The notes under the pieces: model-generated
The model's input: the letters and a program-made list of their open reading frames with translations, nothing else
Database searches by the model: none
Told to the model about the DNA's origin: nothing
In this document: piece after piece, positions 24,780 through 33,536 of the stretch
Position numbering within the stretch: the first letter of the stretch is position 1
Layout: each line of letters starts with the position of its first letter
Origin: Allobosea psychrotolerans
GTDB taxonomy: Bacteria > Pseudomonadota > Alphaproteobacteria > Rhizobiales > Beijerinckiaceae
Reading direction: 5' to 3'
Assembly: GCF_002917105.1 (NCBI RefSeq)
Contig: NZ_PQFZ01000018.1
Location: forward strand, 47,127 to 111,126
Length of the DNA: 64,000 nt
Translations under genes and position numbers: made by a program

Positions 24780-25802
24780 TCAGCGGATCGGCGGAGCGTA
24801 TTGCAGCCCCCCCTTGGTCCAGAGGGCGTTCTGGCCGCGCGCGATCTTCAGGAGCGAGCCCTGGCCGACATTCTTCTCGAAGACCTCGCCGTAATTGCCG
24901 ACAAGCTTGATGATCCGGTAGGCCCAGTCATTGGTCAGGCCCATCGGTTCGCCGAACTTGCCCTCGGTGCCGACGAAGCGCTTGATCTCGGGATTATCCG
25001 ATTTCAGCATCTCGTCGACATTGGCCTTGGTGATGCCGAGTTCCTCGGCGTTCAGCATGGCGAAGTGAGTCCATTTGACGATGTCGAGCCAATTGTCGTC
25101 ACCATGGCGAACGACAGGGCCGAGCGGCTCCTTCGAGATGATCTCGGGCAGCACGATATGGTCGGCGGGCGTCGTCAGGTTCAGCCGTTCGGCATAAAGA
25201 CCCGAGGCGTCCGTGGTGAAGGCGTCGCAGCGGCCTGCCTCATAGGCCTTGACGGTCTCGGTGTTGCTCGCGAAGGCAACGACCTCGTACTTCATCTTGT
25301 TGGACCGGAAATAGTCCGCGAGGTTGAGTTCCGTGGTCGTGCCCTGCTGCGTGCAGATAGAGCCACCGGCAAGCTTCAACGCGGAGTCGACGCCGAGTTT
25401 CTTACGGACCAGGAAGCCTTGGCCGTCATAATAGTTCACGCCCGCGAAATTGAGCCCGAGCGAGGTGTCGCGCGACAGCGTCCAGGTCGTGGTGCGCGAG
25501 AGTAGATCGACCTCGCCCGATTGCAGCGAGGTGAACCGATCCTTGGCCGAGAGCGGGATGAACTTGACCTTCAGTGGATCGTTGAAGATCGCCGCCGCGA
25601 CCGCGCGGCAGAGATCGACGTCCAAGCCTGTCCAGTTGCCCTGGGCATCGGGAATGCCGAAGCCGGCAAGGCCCGTCCCGGAACCGCAATGGAGAATACC
25701 GCGGTTCTTGACCTGGGCAAGCGTGCCGGTCTGCGCTTGCGCTCCGCCGATGCAAGCTGCAGTTGCCGCCGCGACGAGCGCGGCTGCGAAAAACTTATTC
25801 AT
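24780..25802 (-). CDS. aapJ: Amino-acid ABC transporter substrate-binding protein, copy 3 in transcription order
   Basis: 340 residues from ATG 25802; AGGGGAAACAACC gives the ribosome site. The longer frame to 26123 runs through copy 2's 3' end and is rejected. A signal peptide ends at AQAQ near residue 24. It is the closest to copy 4 in the second half (NAEELGITKANVDEM, FVGTEGKFGEPMG) but has CGSGTGLAGFG at the N-terminus. A tract at 25850-25866 (TAGCAAGTCCCGGACCA) in its leader recurs before copy 4. Confidence 0.95.
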   Translation of the reverse strand: MNKFFAAALVAAATAACIGGAQAQTGTLAQVKNRGILHCGSGTGLAGFGIPDAQGNWTGLDVDLCRAVAAAIFNDPLKVKFIPLSAKDRFTSLQSGEVDLLSRTTTWTLSRDTSLGLNFAGVNYYDGQGFLVRKKLGVDSALKLAGGSICTQQGTTTELNLADYFRSNKMKYEVVAFASNTETVKAYEAGRCDAFTTDASGLYAERLNLTTPADHIVLPEIISKEPLGPVVRHGDDNWLDIVKWTHFAMLNAEELGITKANVDEMLKSDNPEIKRFVGTEGKFGEPMGLTNDWAYRIIKLVGNYGEVFEKNVGQGSLLKIARGQNALWTKGGLQYAPPIR

Positions 25803-25822
25803 GGTTGTTTCCCCTGTTGGCG

Positions 25823-25841
25823 GAACGGGTTCTTCCCGTTC
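25823..25841. repeat. Hairpin upstream of aapJ copy 3
   Basis: GAACGGG-TTCTT-CCCGTTC, a 7-base perfect stem, lies 21 bases before the copy 3 start at 25802. It matches in position the hairpins before the other three copies. Confidence 0.6.
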
Positions 25842-25971
25842 TCGAAATGCTAGCAAGTCCCGGACCAAATGATCCTCGCCCGGTATCCTCCCCTCCTTCC
25901 CCCACAAAATAAAGCCGTCGCGACCAAACCGCGAACGGAGCGCCGGCAGAACCGACGCTCCGCACATACGA

Positions 25972-26994
25972 TCAACGGACCGGAGGAGCGTATTGCAATC
26001 CTCCATTAGTCCACAGCGCATTCTTTCCACGGGCAATCTTGAGCATGGAGCCGGCGCCGACATTGCGCTCGAACGCCTCGCCGTAATTGCCGACCAGCTT
26101 GATGGCCCGGTAGGCCCAGTCATTGCTCAAGCCGATCGCTTCGCCGAACTTGCCCTCGACACCGAGCAGGCGCCGGATCTCAGGGTTGGTCGATTTGAGC
26201 ATCTCGTCGACATTCGCCTTGGTGACGCCGAACTCTTCCGCGTTCAACATGGCGAAATGCGTCCATTTCACCAGGTTGAACCATTGCATGTCGCTGCTGC
26301 GAACGACCGGACCGAGCGGCTCCTTGGAAATGATCTCGGGAAGGACGACGGCGTCCTCCGGCGCGGTCAGCTTCAGGCGCAGCGCATAGAGCGCCGAGGC
26401 ATCGTCCGTCAGCGCATCGCAGCGCCCGGATTCGAAAGCCTTGATCGCTTCGTCACCCTTGTCGAAGGCGACGACCTCGTACTTGATCTTGTTGGCGCGG
26501 AAGAAGTCCGCGACGTTCAACTCGGTCGTCGTGCCCTGCTGCAGGCAAATCGACGCGCCATCGAGCTTCAGGGCGGATTGGACGCCGAGCTTCTTCTGAA
26601 CCAGGAAAGCCTGGCCGTCATAATAGTTCACGGTCGAGAAGCTCAAGCCGAGCGCCGTATCGCGCGCCATCGTCCAGGTGCTCGTCCGCGACAGCAGATC
26701 GACCTCGCCCGACTGCAACGCGGTGAAGCGGTCCTTCGACGACAGCGGAACAAACTTGACCTTGCCGGCATCGTTGAAAATCTCGGCAGCGACGGCGCGG
26801 CATAGATCGACATCGAGGCCGACCCAGTTTCCTTGCGCATCAGGGATGCCGAAGCCGGCCAAGCCCGGGCTGACGCCGCAAATGAGTTCGCCGCGGTTCT
26901 TGACCGTTGCGAGCGAGGAGGTCTGGGCCTGGGCGTGTTCCACGCCAGGAAGGAATGCGGCAAGCGCGAGCGCCGCGACGAGCAATCGTTTCAT
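25972..26994 (-). CDS. aapJ: Amino-acid ABC transporter substrate-binding protein, copy 2 in transcription order
   Basis: 340 residues from ATG 26994. Signal peptide to about residue 23 (EHAQAQ). It is the most divergent of the four: DLLSRTSTWTMARDTAL, NYYDGQAFLVQKK, CDALTDDASALYALR and VVRSSDMQWFNL differ from the shared pattern at several ligand-site positions. The SBP_bac_3 fold is intact. The divergent residues suggest a different ligand range (inference). The gap to the next gene is 169 bases. Confidence 0.94.
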   Translation of the reverse strand: MKRLLVAALALAAFLPGVEHAQAQTSSLATVKNRGELICGVSPGLAGFGIPDAQGNWVGLDVDLCRAVAAEIFNDAGKVKFVPLSSKDRFTALQSGEVDLLSRTSTWTMARDTALGLSFSTVNYYDGQAFLVQKKLGVQSALKLDGASICLQQGTTTELNVADFFRANKIKYEVVAFDKGDEAIKAFESGRCDALTDDASALYALRLKLTAPEDAVVLPEIISKEPLGPVVRSSDMQWFNLVKWTHFAMLNAEEFGVTKANVDEMLKSTNPEIRRLLGVEGKFGEAIGLSNDWAYRAIKLVGNYGEAFERNVGAGSMLKIARGKNALWTNGGLQYAPPVR

Positions 26995-27010
26995 GGTAGT
27001 CCCCTATCCG

Positions 27011-27027
27011 GAGCGGTTCATCCGCTC
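27011..27027. repeat. Hairpin upstream of aapJ copy 2
   Basis: GAGCGG-TTCAT-CCGCTC, a 6-base perfect stem, lies 17 bases before the copy 2 start at 26994. Confidence 0.5.
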
Positions 27028-27142
27028 TCGCGTATTCTGAGCAGCCAGAGCCGCATATTCTGCGGTTTATGAGGACCTATTCGGCATTGGCGTGAGCAGC
27101 CCGGGCGCCGAACACGGTCGGCGCCCGGATTTGGTTTTGATG

Positions 27143-28168
27143 TCAGCGAACCGGCGGGGCGTATTGCAGGCCGCCCTTGGTCCAGAGTCCATTCTGGCCG
27201 CGCGCGATCTTCAGCAGCGAGCCCTGGCCGACGTTCTTCTCGAAGGATTCGCCGTAATTGCCGACCAGCTTGATGATGCGGTAGGCCCAATCGGCGGTGA
27301 GGCCAATGCCTTCGCCGAACTTGCCCTCGACACCGAGCAGACGCTTGATCTCGGGATTGGGCGACTTCAGCATCTCATCGACATTGGCCTTGGTCACGCC
27401 GAGTTCCTCGGCGTTCAGCATGGCGTAGTGCACCCACTTCACCAGGTTGAACCACTGCGCGTCGGTGTTGCGCACGGACGGGCCAAGCGGCTCCTTGGAG
27501 ATGATCTCGGGCAGGACCATGTGATCGTCCGGCGCCGTCAGCTTCAGGCGCTCGGCATAGAGGCCCGAGGCATCGGTGGTGAAGGCGTCGCAGCGGCCGG
27601 CGTCATAGGCCTTGACCGTCTCGTCGGAGGAGGCGAAGGCGACGACTTCGTATTTCAGGTTGTTGGCGCGGAAGAAGTCGGCCAGATTCAGCTCGGTCGT
27701 GGTGCCCTGCTGAGTGCAGACCGAGGCGCCCGAAAGCTGCAGCGCCGAGGTGACGCCGAGCTTCTTGCGGACCATGAAGCCTTGGCCGTCATAGTAGTTC
27801 ACGCCGGTGAAGAGCAGGCCGAGCGAGGTGTCGCGCGACATCGTCCAGGTCGAGTTGCGGACGAGCAGATCGACCTCGCCCGACTGCAGCGCGGTGAAGC
27901 GATCCTTCGCCGAAAGCGGGATGAACTTCACCTTGGCCGGGTCATTGAAGATCGCCGCGGCGACTGCGCGGCAGTAATCGACATCGAGGCCGACCCAGTT
28001 GCCCTGGGCATCCGGCACGCCGAAGCCGGCAAGACCGGTGTTGGAACCGCAGTTGAGGATGTTGCGCGATTTGACCTGGGCCAAAGTCGCAGGCGCCTGC
28101 GCTGAAACCGCTGTCGCGGTGACCGCGAGCCCAAGCCCTGCGATCGCGGCTGCCAAGAATTTCTTCAT
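27143..28168 (-). CDS. aapJ: Amino-acid ABC transporter substrate-binding protein, copy 1 (first gene of the operon)
   Basis: 341 residues from ATG 28168 (MKKFLAAAIAGLG); five extra codons in front lack a better ribosome site. Signal peptide to about residue 26. It has DVDYCRAVAAAIF instead of the DLCRA of the others, DLLVRNSTWTMSRDTS, and SVRNTDAQWFNL. It is the first gene after the divergent promoter region shared with metC and is expected to be expressed most strongly (inference). The next gene starts 148 bases on. Confidence 0.95.
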   Translation of the reverse strand: MKKFLAAAIAGLGLAVTATAVSAQAPATLAQVKSRNILNCGSNTGLAGFGVPDAQGNWVGLDVDYCRAVAAAIFNDPAKVKFIPLSAKDRFTALQSGEVDLLVRNSTWTMSRDTSLGLLFTGVNYYDGQGFMVRKKLGVTSALQLSGASVCTQQGTTTELNLADFFRANNLKYEVVAFASSDETVKAYDAGRCDAFTTDASGLYAERLKLTAPDDHMVLPEIISKEPLGPSVRNTDAQWFNLVKWVHYAMLNAEELGVTKANVDEMLKSPNPEIKRLLGVEGKFGEGIGLTADWAYRIIKLVGNYGESFEKNVGQGSLLKIARGQNGLWTKGGLQYAPPVR

Positions 28169-28196
28169 TGCTCTCTCTCCCATTGAGGTCTCCTGT

Positions 28197-28209
28197 CCGG
28201 CCGGGCCGG
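28197..28209. repeat. Hairpin in the leader of aapJ copy 1
   Basis: CCGGCC-G-GGCCGG is a tight GC palindrome 29 bases ahead of the start at 28168, the fourth hairpin of the array. Confidence 0.4.
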
Positions 28210-28424
28210 CAGGCCGTCATCGGCTTCGCCGCTTGCAGGCATTTTGCCCGCTCTGATTGCACAGGAATTAAGCGGCGTCCCCAAGGTCGATTGCCAGAGA
28301 CGCTCATGAGCGTCAAGCAACGGCCCATATCCGGCACGCCTCTTTCCCGGCTTCGCATCACATGCAAGTTTCCAAGGGTGGTCAAGCCTGACCCGAACCA
28401 GAAAACGGCCTCGCGATTCCATCC

Positions 28425-29615
28425 ATGAAAAAGCTGTCCCCGCCTGATTTCGCGCGCCTGCGCGAGAAGACCCGCCTCGTCCTTGCAGGCCGCGATCCGG
28501 CCGATAGCTATGGTTTCGTCAATCCCGCGATCGTGCGCGGTTCGACGGTGATCTACCCCAATATGGAGGATTTCCTCGCCCGGAAGTCGCGCTACACCTA
28601 CGGAACCCAGGGCAACCCGACGATCGACGCGCTGGTGGCGGCGCTGAACACCATGGAAGGCGGCGCGGGCGTCGTCGTCTGCCCCTCGGGCCTGCTCGCC
28701 TGCACCTTGCCGATGCTGGCGGTGCTCTCGGCCGGTGATCACCTTCTGGTGACCGACAGCGTCTACCGGCCGACGCGCAACTTCTGCGACAGGATGCTGC
28801 CGCGCCTGGGCATCGAAGTCAGCTACTACGATCCTGCTATCGGCGGCGATATCGCAAAGCTGTTCAAGCCGAACACCAAGGCAGTCTGGACCGAGGCTCC
28901 GGGCTCACAGACCTTCGAGATGCAGGATATTCCCGCCATCGTGGACGCCGCGCATGCCCGCGACGTGCTGGTGCTGATGGACAACACCTGGGCGACGCCG
29001 CTGTTCTTCGACAGCCACAAATTCGGCGTCGACATCTCGGTACAGGCCGGCACGAAATATTACGCCGGACACTCCGACGTGCTGATCGGCACCGTCTCGG
29101 CGCGCACGCCCGAGCTCTACAAGCTGGTCCGGGACTGCTGGGAGACGCTCGGCGTCATCATCGCGCCCGAGGACGCCTTCCTGACGTTGCGCGGCATCCG
29201 CACCATGCATATTCGCTTGAAGGAGCAGATGCCGGCCGGCCTCGAGATGGCGCAGTGGCTGAGCGAGCGCCCGGAAGTGGCGCGGGTGCTGCACCCGGCG
29301 CTGCCGAGCGACCCAGGCCACGCGCTCTGGAAGCGCGACTTCACCGGCGCCTCCTCGCTCTTTGCGATCGAGCTCAAGCCTGTGGCGATGAAGGCCGTCG
29401 GCGCCATGCTGGACGGCCTGACCCTGTTCGGCATGGGCGCGTCCTGGGGCGGCTATGAGAGCCTCGTCCTGCCGTTCGACTGCAAGCCCTACCGCACGGC
29501 GACGACGCCGGGTTTCAAGGGTCCGACGATCCGCCTGCATATCGGGCTGGAAGACCTCGAGGATCTGAAGGCCGATCTCGACGCCGGGTTCGCCCGGCTG
29601 CGCGCGGCGAGCTGA
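28425..29615 (+). CDS. metC: Cystathionine beta-lyase
   Basis: 396 residues. It is a PLP enzyme of the Cys/Met metabolism family that cleaves cystathionine to homocysteine, pyruvate and ammonia. The fold-type I layout is clear: SRYTYGTQGNPTIDAL, DNTWATPLFFDS with the PLP-binding Asp, and the Schiff-base Lys in VQAGTKYYAGHSDV. The C-terminal SSLFAIELKP and LGASWGGYESL-like stretch (FGMGASWGGYESL) is typical of MetC. The next gene follows after two bases. It is divergent from the transporter operon with 256 bases between, which must hold both promoters. Confidence 0.92.
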   Translation: MKKLSPPDFARLREKTRLVLAGRDPADSYGFVNPAIVRGSTVIYPNMEDFLARKSRYTYGTQGNPTIDALVAALNTMEGGAGVVVCPSGLLACTLPMLAVLSAGDHLLVTDSVYRPTRNFCDRMLPRLGIEVSYYDPAIGGDIAKLFKPNTKAVWTEAPGSQTFEMQDIPAIVDAAHARDVLVLMDNTWATPLFFDSHKFGVDISVQAGTKYYAGHSDVLIGTVSARTPELYKLVRDCWETLGVIIAPEDAFLTLRGIRTMHIRLKEQMPAGLEMAQWLSERPEVARVLHPALPSDPGHALWKRDFTGASSLFAIELKPVAMKAVGAMLDGLTLFGMGASWGGYESLVLPFDCKPYRTATTPGFKGPTIRLHIGLEDLEDLKADLDAGFARLRAAS

Positions 29616-29617
29616 GC

Positions 29618-30337
29618 GTGGCGAGCAGCCCATCGGACCCGATCGTCTTCGCCTATCTCGACGAGCCGCCCTTCTGCTTTCCCAGGGAAGGCGGGACGGC
29701 GGCAGGCAGTGATGTCGAACTGGTGACCGCCGTGCTGAACGCGCTCGGCATCGCTTCGTTCGAGACGCGGCTGACGAGCTTTGCCGAGCTCTTGCCCGGG
29801 CTCGTCGACGGGCGCTGGACGATCACCACCCCGCTCTTCATCTCGCAGGAGCGGCTGGAACGCGTTGATTTCAGCCTTCCGGTCTGGGCTCTGGCCGACG
29901 GCCTGATGACCAGGCAGGCGGATAGCGCTCATCTGACAGGTTATGATGCCCTGGCGCGCGACGGGCGCTCACGGCTCGTCGTCGTTTCCGATCAGGTCCA
30001 GGAACAGACCGGATTGAAAGCGGGTATCCCCGATGATCGCATCCTGCGCGTCGCCACGCAGGAGGATGCCGTGGATCTGGTGCGATCGGGACGCGCCGAC
30101 GCCTATGCAAGCGTCGCCATGGCGCATCGCGGCTATCTCGCGCTCCACCCCGACCCCAAGCTTGCCGTCGTCACGGCAGGAGCCGCGATGCCGGCTCGCG
30201 GCGCTTTTGCCTTCGCCAAGTCGGCGGCCGGTTTCAGGCGGCGTTTCGACGAGGCCTTGGGCAGCCAGCTCGGCAGCGCCTGGCACCGCAGCATGATGGC
30301 GCGCTACGGGTTTTCACCCGACGACCTGACGCTATGA
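29618..30337 (+). CDS. Signal-less periplasmic-binding-protein-fold protein
   Basis: 239 residues from GTG 29618, two bases after the metC stop. It has the SBP_bac_3 pattern (FAYLDEPPFCFPREGGTAAGSDVE, LVDGRWTITTPLFISQERLERVDFS, and FAKSAAGFRRRFDEAL) but begins with no hydrophobic signal. It should therefore stay in the cytoplasm and act as a sensor, storage or enzyme-partner protein rather than a transport receptor. The tight link to metC points to a sulfur amino acid or amino-acid analogue as ligand (inference). Confidence 0.75.
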   Translation: MASSPSDPIVFAYLDEPPFCFPREGGTAAGSDVELVTAVLNALGIASFETRLTSFAELLPGLVDGRWTITTPLFISQERLERVDFSLPVWALADGLMTRQADSAHLTGYDALARDGRSRLVVVSDQVQEQTGLKAGIPDDRILRVATQEDAVDLVRSGRADAYASVAMAHRGYLALHPDPKLAVVTAGAAMPARGAFAFAKSAAGFRRRFDEALGSQLGSAWHRSMMARYGFSPDDLTL

Positions 30338-30358
30338 ATCCCTCTCAAACCAAGGAAT

Positions 30359-30402
30359 TAGAGCAGGATCAATGCGAAAATCGGCAACCCCTTCTTTGCG
30401 CA
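30359..30402. repeat. Imperfect copy of the palindromic repeat
   Basis: AGAGCAGGATCAATGCGAAAATCGGCAACCCCTTCTTTGCGCAATGG keeps the GCGAAAA-...-TTTGCGC arms but has lost the GGTTTTTCG core. It fills the gap between two convergent genes and may help termination on both sides. Confidence 0.5.
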
Positions 30403-30407
30403 ATGGC

Positions 30408-30737
30408 CTATGAGGCCGAGCGCCTTTTGCGGTTGCTGAAGATCAGCATGAGATTGCGCACATAGATCACCACCGCCAGCGCCTGGCCCATGATGATGAT
30501 CGGTTCACGCTTGACGATGCCGTAGACCAGCGTCATCGCGCCGCCGGCCATCGAGAAATACCAGAACGAGAGCGGCATCACGGAGTTGCCCTCGCGCTCG
30601 CTGACGAGCCATTGCACCAGGAAGCGCGCCGTGAAGAGCAATTGCGCGATGATGCCGAAGGCGAGCCAGAAGTCGAATTTCAGCACGAAGACATCGTAAA
30701 GATAGTCGGATACGGCGTGGCCGATCGAGATGATCAT
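30408..30737 (-). CDS. Lipid A biosynthesis N-terminal (LAB_N) domain membrane protein
   Basis: 109 residues from ATG 30737, whose ATGA overlaps the stop of the preceding glycosyltransferase gene. The protein is three or four hydrophobic helices with the LAB_N signature (QLLFTARFLVQWLVSEREGN, MPLSFWYFSMAGGAMTLVYG). Alone, this domain occurs beside glycosyltransferases that modify lipid A or transfer sugars from polyprenyl phosphate. It is the last gene of a three-gene unit with the GT2 and GT39 enzymes. Confidence 0.85.
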   Translation of the reverse strand: MIISIGHAVSDYLYDVFVLKFDFWLAFGIIAQLLFTARFLVQWLVSEREGNSVMPLSFWYFSMAGGAMTLVYGIVKREPIIIMGQALAVVIYVRNLMLIFSNRKRRSAS

Positions 30738-31516
30738 GATTGCGTGTCCGGCACGATCTGAGGAATGCGCTTGCGCCGGCGGATCAACCACCAGACGCCG
30801 GCAAGGTCGAGGATGCCGACCCAAAGCCGGTCGAAGAAGCCGTAATTCGAGACGCCGGTAAGGCGGGGCCGGTCACGGACCTCGACATGCACGATGCCAT
30901 AGCCCTCGCGTACCATCAGGGCCGGCATGAAGCGGTGCAGCGCGTCGAAATAGGGCAAGGCGAGATAGGCCTCGCGGCGGAAGCATTTCAGGCCGCAGCC
31001 TGTATCACGTGTGCCGTCCTTGAGGATGCGCCCGCGCACGCCGTTGGCGATGCGCGATTGCAGCTTCTTGAAACCGGTGTCCTTGCGCCCGACGCGCTGC
31101 CCCTGCACGAGCCCGGCCTGGAGACCCGCCTGCTGCAGCGCATCCAGCATGCGCGGCAGGAAAGCCGGGTCGTTCTGGCCATCGCCGTCGAGCGTCGCCA
31201 CGATGGCCGAGCGGGCATGGCGCACGCCGCTGCGCACGGCCGCGCTCTGGCCGCAGGACTGGGCATGGGTGACGACGCGCAGCCAGGGGCGGCTCGCCAT
31301 CAGCCCTGCCAGCGCCTGCGCGGTGCCATCGCTCGAGCCGTCATTGACGAAGATCACCTCGAAATCACCGATCGCGGCGCAGGCGGTCTCGATGTCGGCC
31401 AGCAAGGGGCCGACATTGCCGACCTCGTTGCGGACGGGGACGACGACGCTGAGAATCGGCGGTGGAACTGCGGGGCTGTCGGTCAACGGAACATCATCCG
31501 GGAAAACGGCGCGCAA
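30734..31516 (-). CDS. Polyprenyl-phosphate glycosyltransferase (GT2, ArnC/DPM1-like)
   Basis: 260 residues. The start is uncertain: the frame opens at TTG 31516; a second TTG at 31486 (before TDSPAVP) is possible. The catalytic half has VVVPVRNE, FVNDGSSDGT, LDGDGQNDP and the QGQRVGRKD motif of family 2 enzymes that attach a sugar to undecaprenyl or dodecaprenyl phosphate. A short hydrophobic segment near the C-terminus (WVGILDLAGVWWLI) could anchor it to the membrane. It should charge the carrier used by the GT39 enzyme encoded upstream. Confidence 0.88.
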   Translation of the reverse strand: MRAVFPDDVPLTDSPAVPPPILSVVVPVRNEVGNVGPLLADIETACAAIGDFEVIFVNDGSSDGTAQALAGLMASRPWLRVVTHAQSCGQSAAVRSGVRHARSAIVATLDGDGQNDPAFLPRMLDALQQAGLQAGLVQGQRVGRKDTGFKKLQSRIANGVRGRILKDGTRDTGCGLKCFRREAYLALPYFDALHRFMPALMVREGYGIVHVEVRDRPRLTGVSNYGFFDRLWVGILDLAGVWWLIRRRKRIPQIVPDTQS

Positions 31517-31559
31517 CCTGCGTCAAGCGGGGCTGCAGGGCAAGGAACATTCATCTGGC

Positions 31560-33248
31560 TCACGGGCGCGCGAACACCGCGATCTCGAGCCGGCGACCGC
31601 CATTGAGGTTGAAGCCGTTCAGCGTGGTCAGCAGCCGCGGCGTCAGGCCGGCCTGGGAGATCGCCGTCTGGAACTCGGCCGCGAAGCGCTTCTCGACGAA
31701 GGCGATGCGGCAACCAGGCTGACCCAGGAAGGACGCCGCCGCGGCACCATCCGCCGCCATGGCGAGATCGGTCCCGGTCAGGAAGACCAGGCTGGGCTCG
31801 CGATAACCCGCCGTGATGACCTTGGGATCGGCGCAACCGGCCGTGGCGACGGTCTCGGCCAGGCGCGGGGACAGCTTCAACGAACGCAGGCTTTCGACCG
31901 CAAAACCGTAGACGCCTGCGCCGAGCAGCAGGCTCGCCAGCACGCAGCGCCAGAGTGCGCCTTCGAGATCACCACGACGGAAGGCCGCGACCACGCGCCA
32001 GGCGACGAGCAGCATCAAGGCAAACAGCGGCAGTGCCCGATAGGGCAAGGTCTGGTCAAGCGTCCAGTTGCCGTAGAGGATCACCCCGACCAGCACGAGT
32101 GGAACCAGGAAGACCAGCGCCGCGGTCGCCACGGCGCCACGCCGGAAGCGGTCGATGCCGCCATTGACGAGTGCCAGCAGCAGCAGCGCGGTAATGGCCG
32201 GATAGAGCGGCAGGACATAATGCGGCAGCTTGGTCGGCACCGCCTCGAAGACGATCCAGGACGGGACGATCCAGGCCAGCAGGAACAGGATCTGCGGTTC
32301 GCGCCGGCGCACCCAGGCGAAGGGGATCGCCATCGCCGCGAAAGCCGCCGCCGGCCAATAGGTGCCGAAGAAGATCAGCAGATAGAGCCCGGGCGGCCCC
32401 CAATGCTTTTCCTGGCCCTCGGAGACCTTGCCGAGCATGTCCTGGCCGACGCTCTCCGCGAAGAAGGAGCCGCCCGTCTTCACCGCGATGGCGATGAACC
32501 AGGGCAGCACCACGATGAGGCAGAGCAGCAGCCCCGGGCCGAAGCGCAGCGGCTTCAGCCAGCGGACGCCGCGTTCGCTCACGCAGAGCACGACCATGGC
32601 CAGCCCCCAGACCATGGGAACGATCGGCCCCTTGATCAGCAAAGCGATCGCGGTGGCGCTCCAGAAGACGAGCCAGTTCCAGCAGCTCGGCACGAAGGCG
32701 AGCGAGCGTGTCCAGTCGAGCCAGGTCCGCGCGAGCGCCCCCATGGTCGCGACCGCGCAGGCGGCCAGCACCGCATCGGTCTTGGCGATGCGCGCCTCGA
32801 CGCCGAGCAGGACGCATGCCGCCATCAAGGCGCCGCCGAGCAGCGCCAAGGGCGGGCTGACGAAGGCGAGCAGCGCCCAATAGGTCAGGAGCACCGCGGC
32901 CACGGCGCCGACCAGCGAGGGCAGGCGGTAAAGCCAGATCTGGGTCCGCGCCTGGGGCACGCCGAGCGCCTCTCCGGCCGAGACCGCCGCACTCTGCAGC
33001 CAGTAGATGCCGACGGGCTTCTTGTGGCGCGCCTCGGCCTGGAAGCGGATATCGACGAAATCGCCGCTCTCCAGCATCTGCTTGCTCGCCTGCGCAAAGC
33101 GCGGCTCGTCGCGGTCGAGCGGCTGGAGCGTGCTGAAGCCCGGCAGGAAGGCGGCGAGCGCCAGCAGCAACAGCAGGGCGCAGGCGCGCAGATGGCTCGC
33201 CGAAGCAAAGCTCGTGATGCGATCGATCGCGGGGCTCAGCGAAACCAT
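31560..33248 (-). CDS. GT39/ArnT-like integral-membrane glycosyltransferase
   Basis: 562 residues with about twelve hydrophobic segments. The first periplasmic loop holds DRDEPRFAQASKQM, the conserved acidic site of the PMT/ArnT group, and HKKPVGIYWLQS follows. Such enzymes use a polyprenyl-phosphate sugar to glycosylate lipid A, core or protein on the periplasmic side. With the GT2 and LAB_N genes downstream this is a compact lipid A/core sugar unit, comparable in layout to RgtE-type or ArnC/ArnT systems. The sugar is unknown. Confidence 0.9.
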   Translation of the reverse strand: MVSLSPAIDRITSFASASHLRACALLLLLALAAFLPGFSTLQPLDRDEPRFAQASKQMLESGDFVDIRFQAEARHKKPVGIYWLQSAAVSAGEALGVPQARTQIWLYRLPSLVGAVAAVLLTYWALLAFVSPPLALLGGALMAACVLLGVEARIAKTDAVLAACAVATMGALARTWLDWTRSLAFVPSCWNWLVFWSATAIALLIKGPIVPMVWGLAMVVLCVSERGVRWLKPLRFGPGLLLCLIVVLPWFIAIAVKTGGSFFAESVGQDMLGKVSEGQEKHWGPPGLYLLIFFGTYWPAAAFAAMAIPFAWVRRREPQILFLLAWIVPSWIVFEAVPTKLPHYVLPLYPAITALLLLALVNGGIDRFRRGAVATAALVFLVPLVLVGVILYGNWTLDQTLPYRALPLFALMLLVAWRVVAAFRRGDLEGALWRCVLASLLLGAGVYGFAVESLRSLKLSPRLAETVATAGCADPKVITAGYREPSLVFLTGTDLAMAADGAAAASFLGQPGCRIAFVEKRFAAEFQTAISQAGLTPRLLTTLNGFNLNGGRRLEIAVFARP

Positions 33249-33481
33249 GGTGATCCTTGCGACCGAGGTCGCGCTCGTGACGTGCCGGTGGGCGGTTAGG
33301 CTGGCAGCCCCTCTTCGCGAGCGAGAGCCCGTAGCGGAGCCGTGCCCGGATGACGAGCCTTTCGGGCGTGATCAAGGCGGAGCCATGCCCCGAAAGCCAT
33401 GACCGGCGCGGTTTACGCCGCCTGTCGCGGCGCTGCAAGCCAAACGCCATGACAGACCCATCCGGCTCGCATCGAAGAGCG

Positions 33482-33525
33482 AGAGCAGGATGCAAAAACC
33501 GGTTCCCGCTTTTCGGGCCGATGCT
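33482..33525. repeat. Palindromic repeat copy
   Basis: AGAGCAGGATGCAAAAACCGGTTCCCGCTTTTCGGGCCG carries the ACCGGTTCCCGCTTTTCG form of the shared core. A second copy begins 12 bases later. Confidence 0.75.
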
Positions 33526-33536
33526 GTGGCGCTTTG

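Noticed and set aside
24780..26123. Long start for binding-protein copy 3
   Set aside because: Codons before 25802 cover the end of the neighbouring gene and lack a signal; ATG 25802 has signal peptide and ribosome site.
28169..28424. A methionine- or SAM-type riboswitch before metC
   Set aside because: I looked for a conserved stem and pseudoknot pattern and could not identify one; only a GC palindrome is visible.
31011..33299. 762-codon plus-strand frame
   Set aside because: It is the reverse of the GT39 and GT2 genes, with Arg/Gln/His-rich composition typical of shadow frames in GC-rich DNA.
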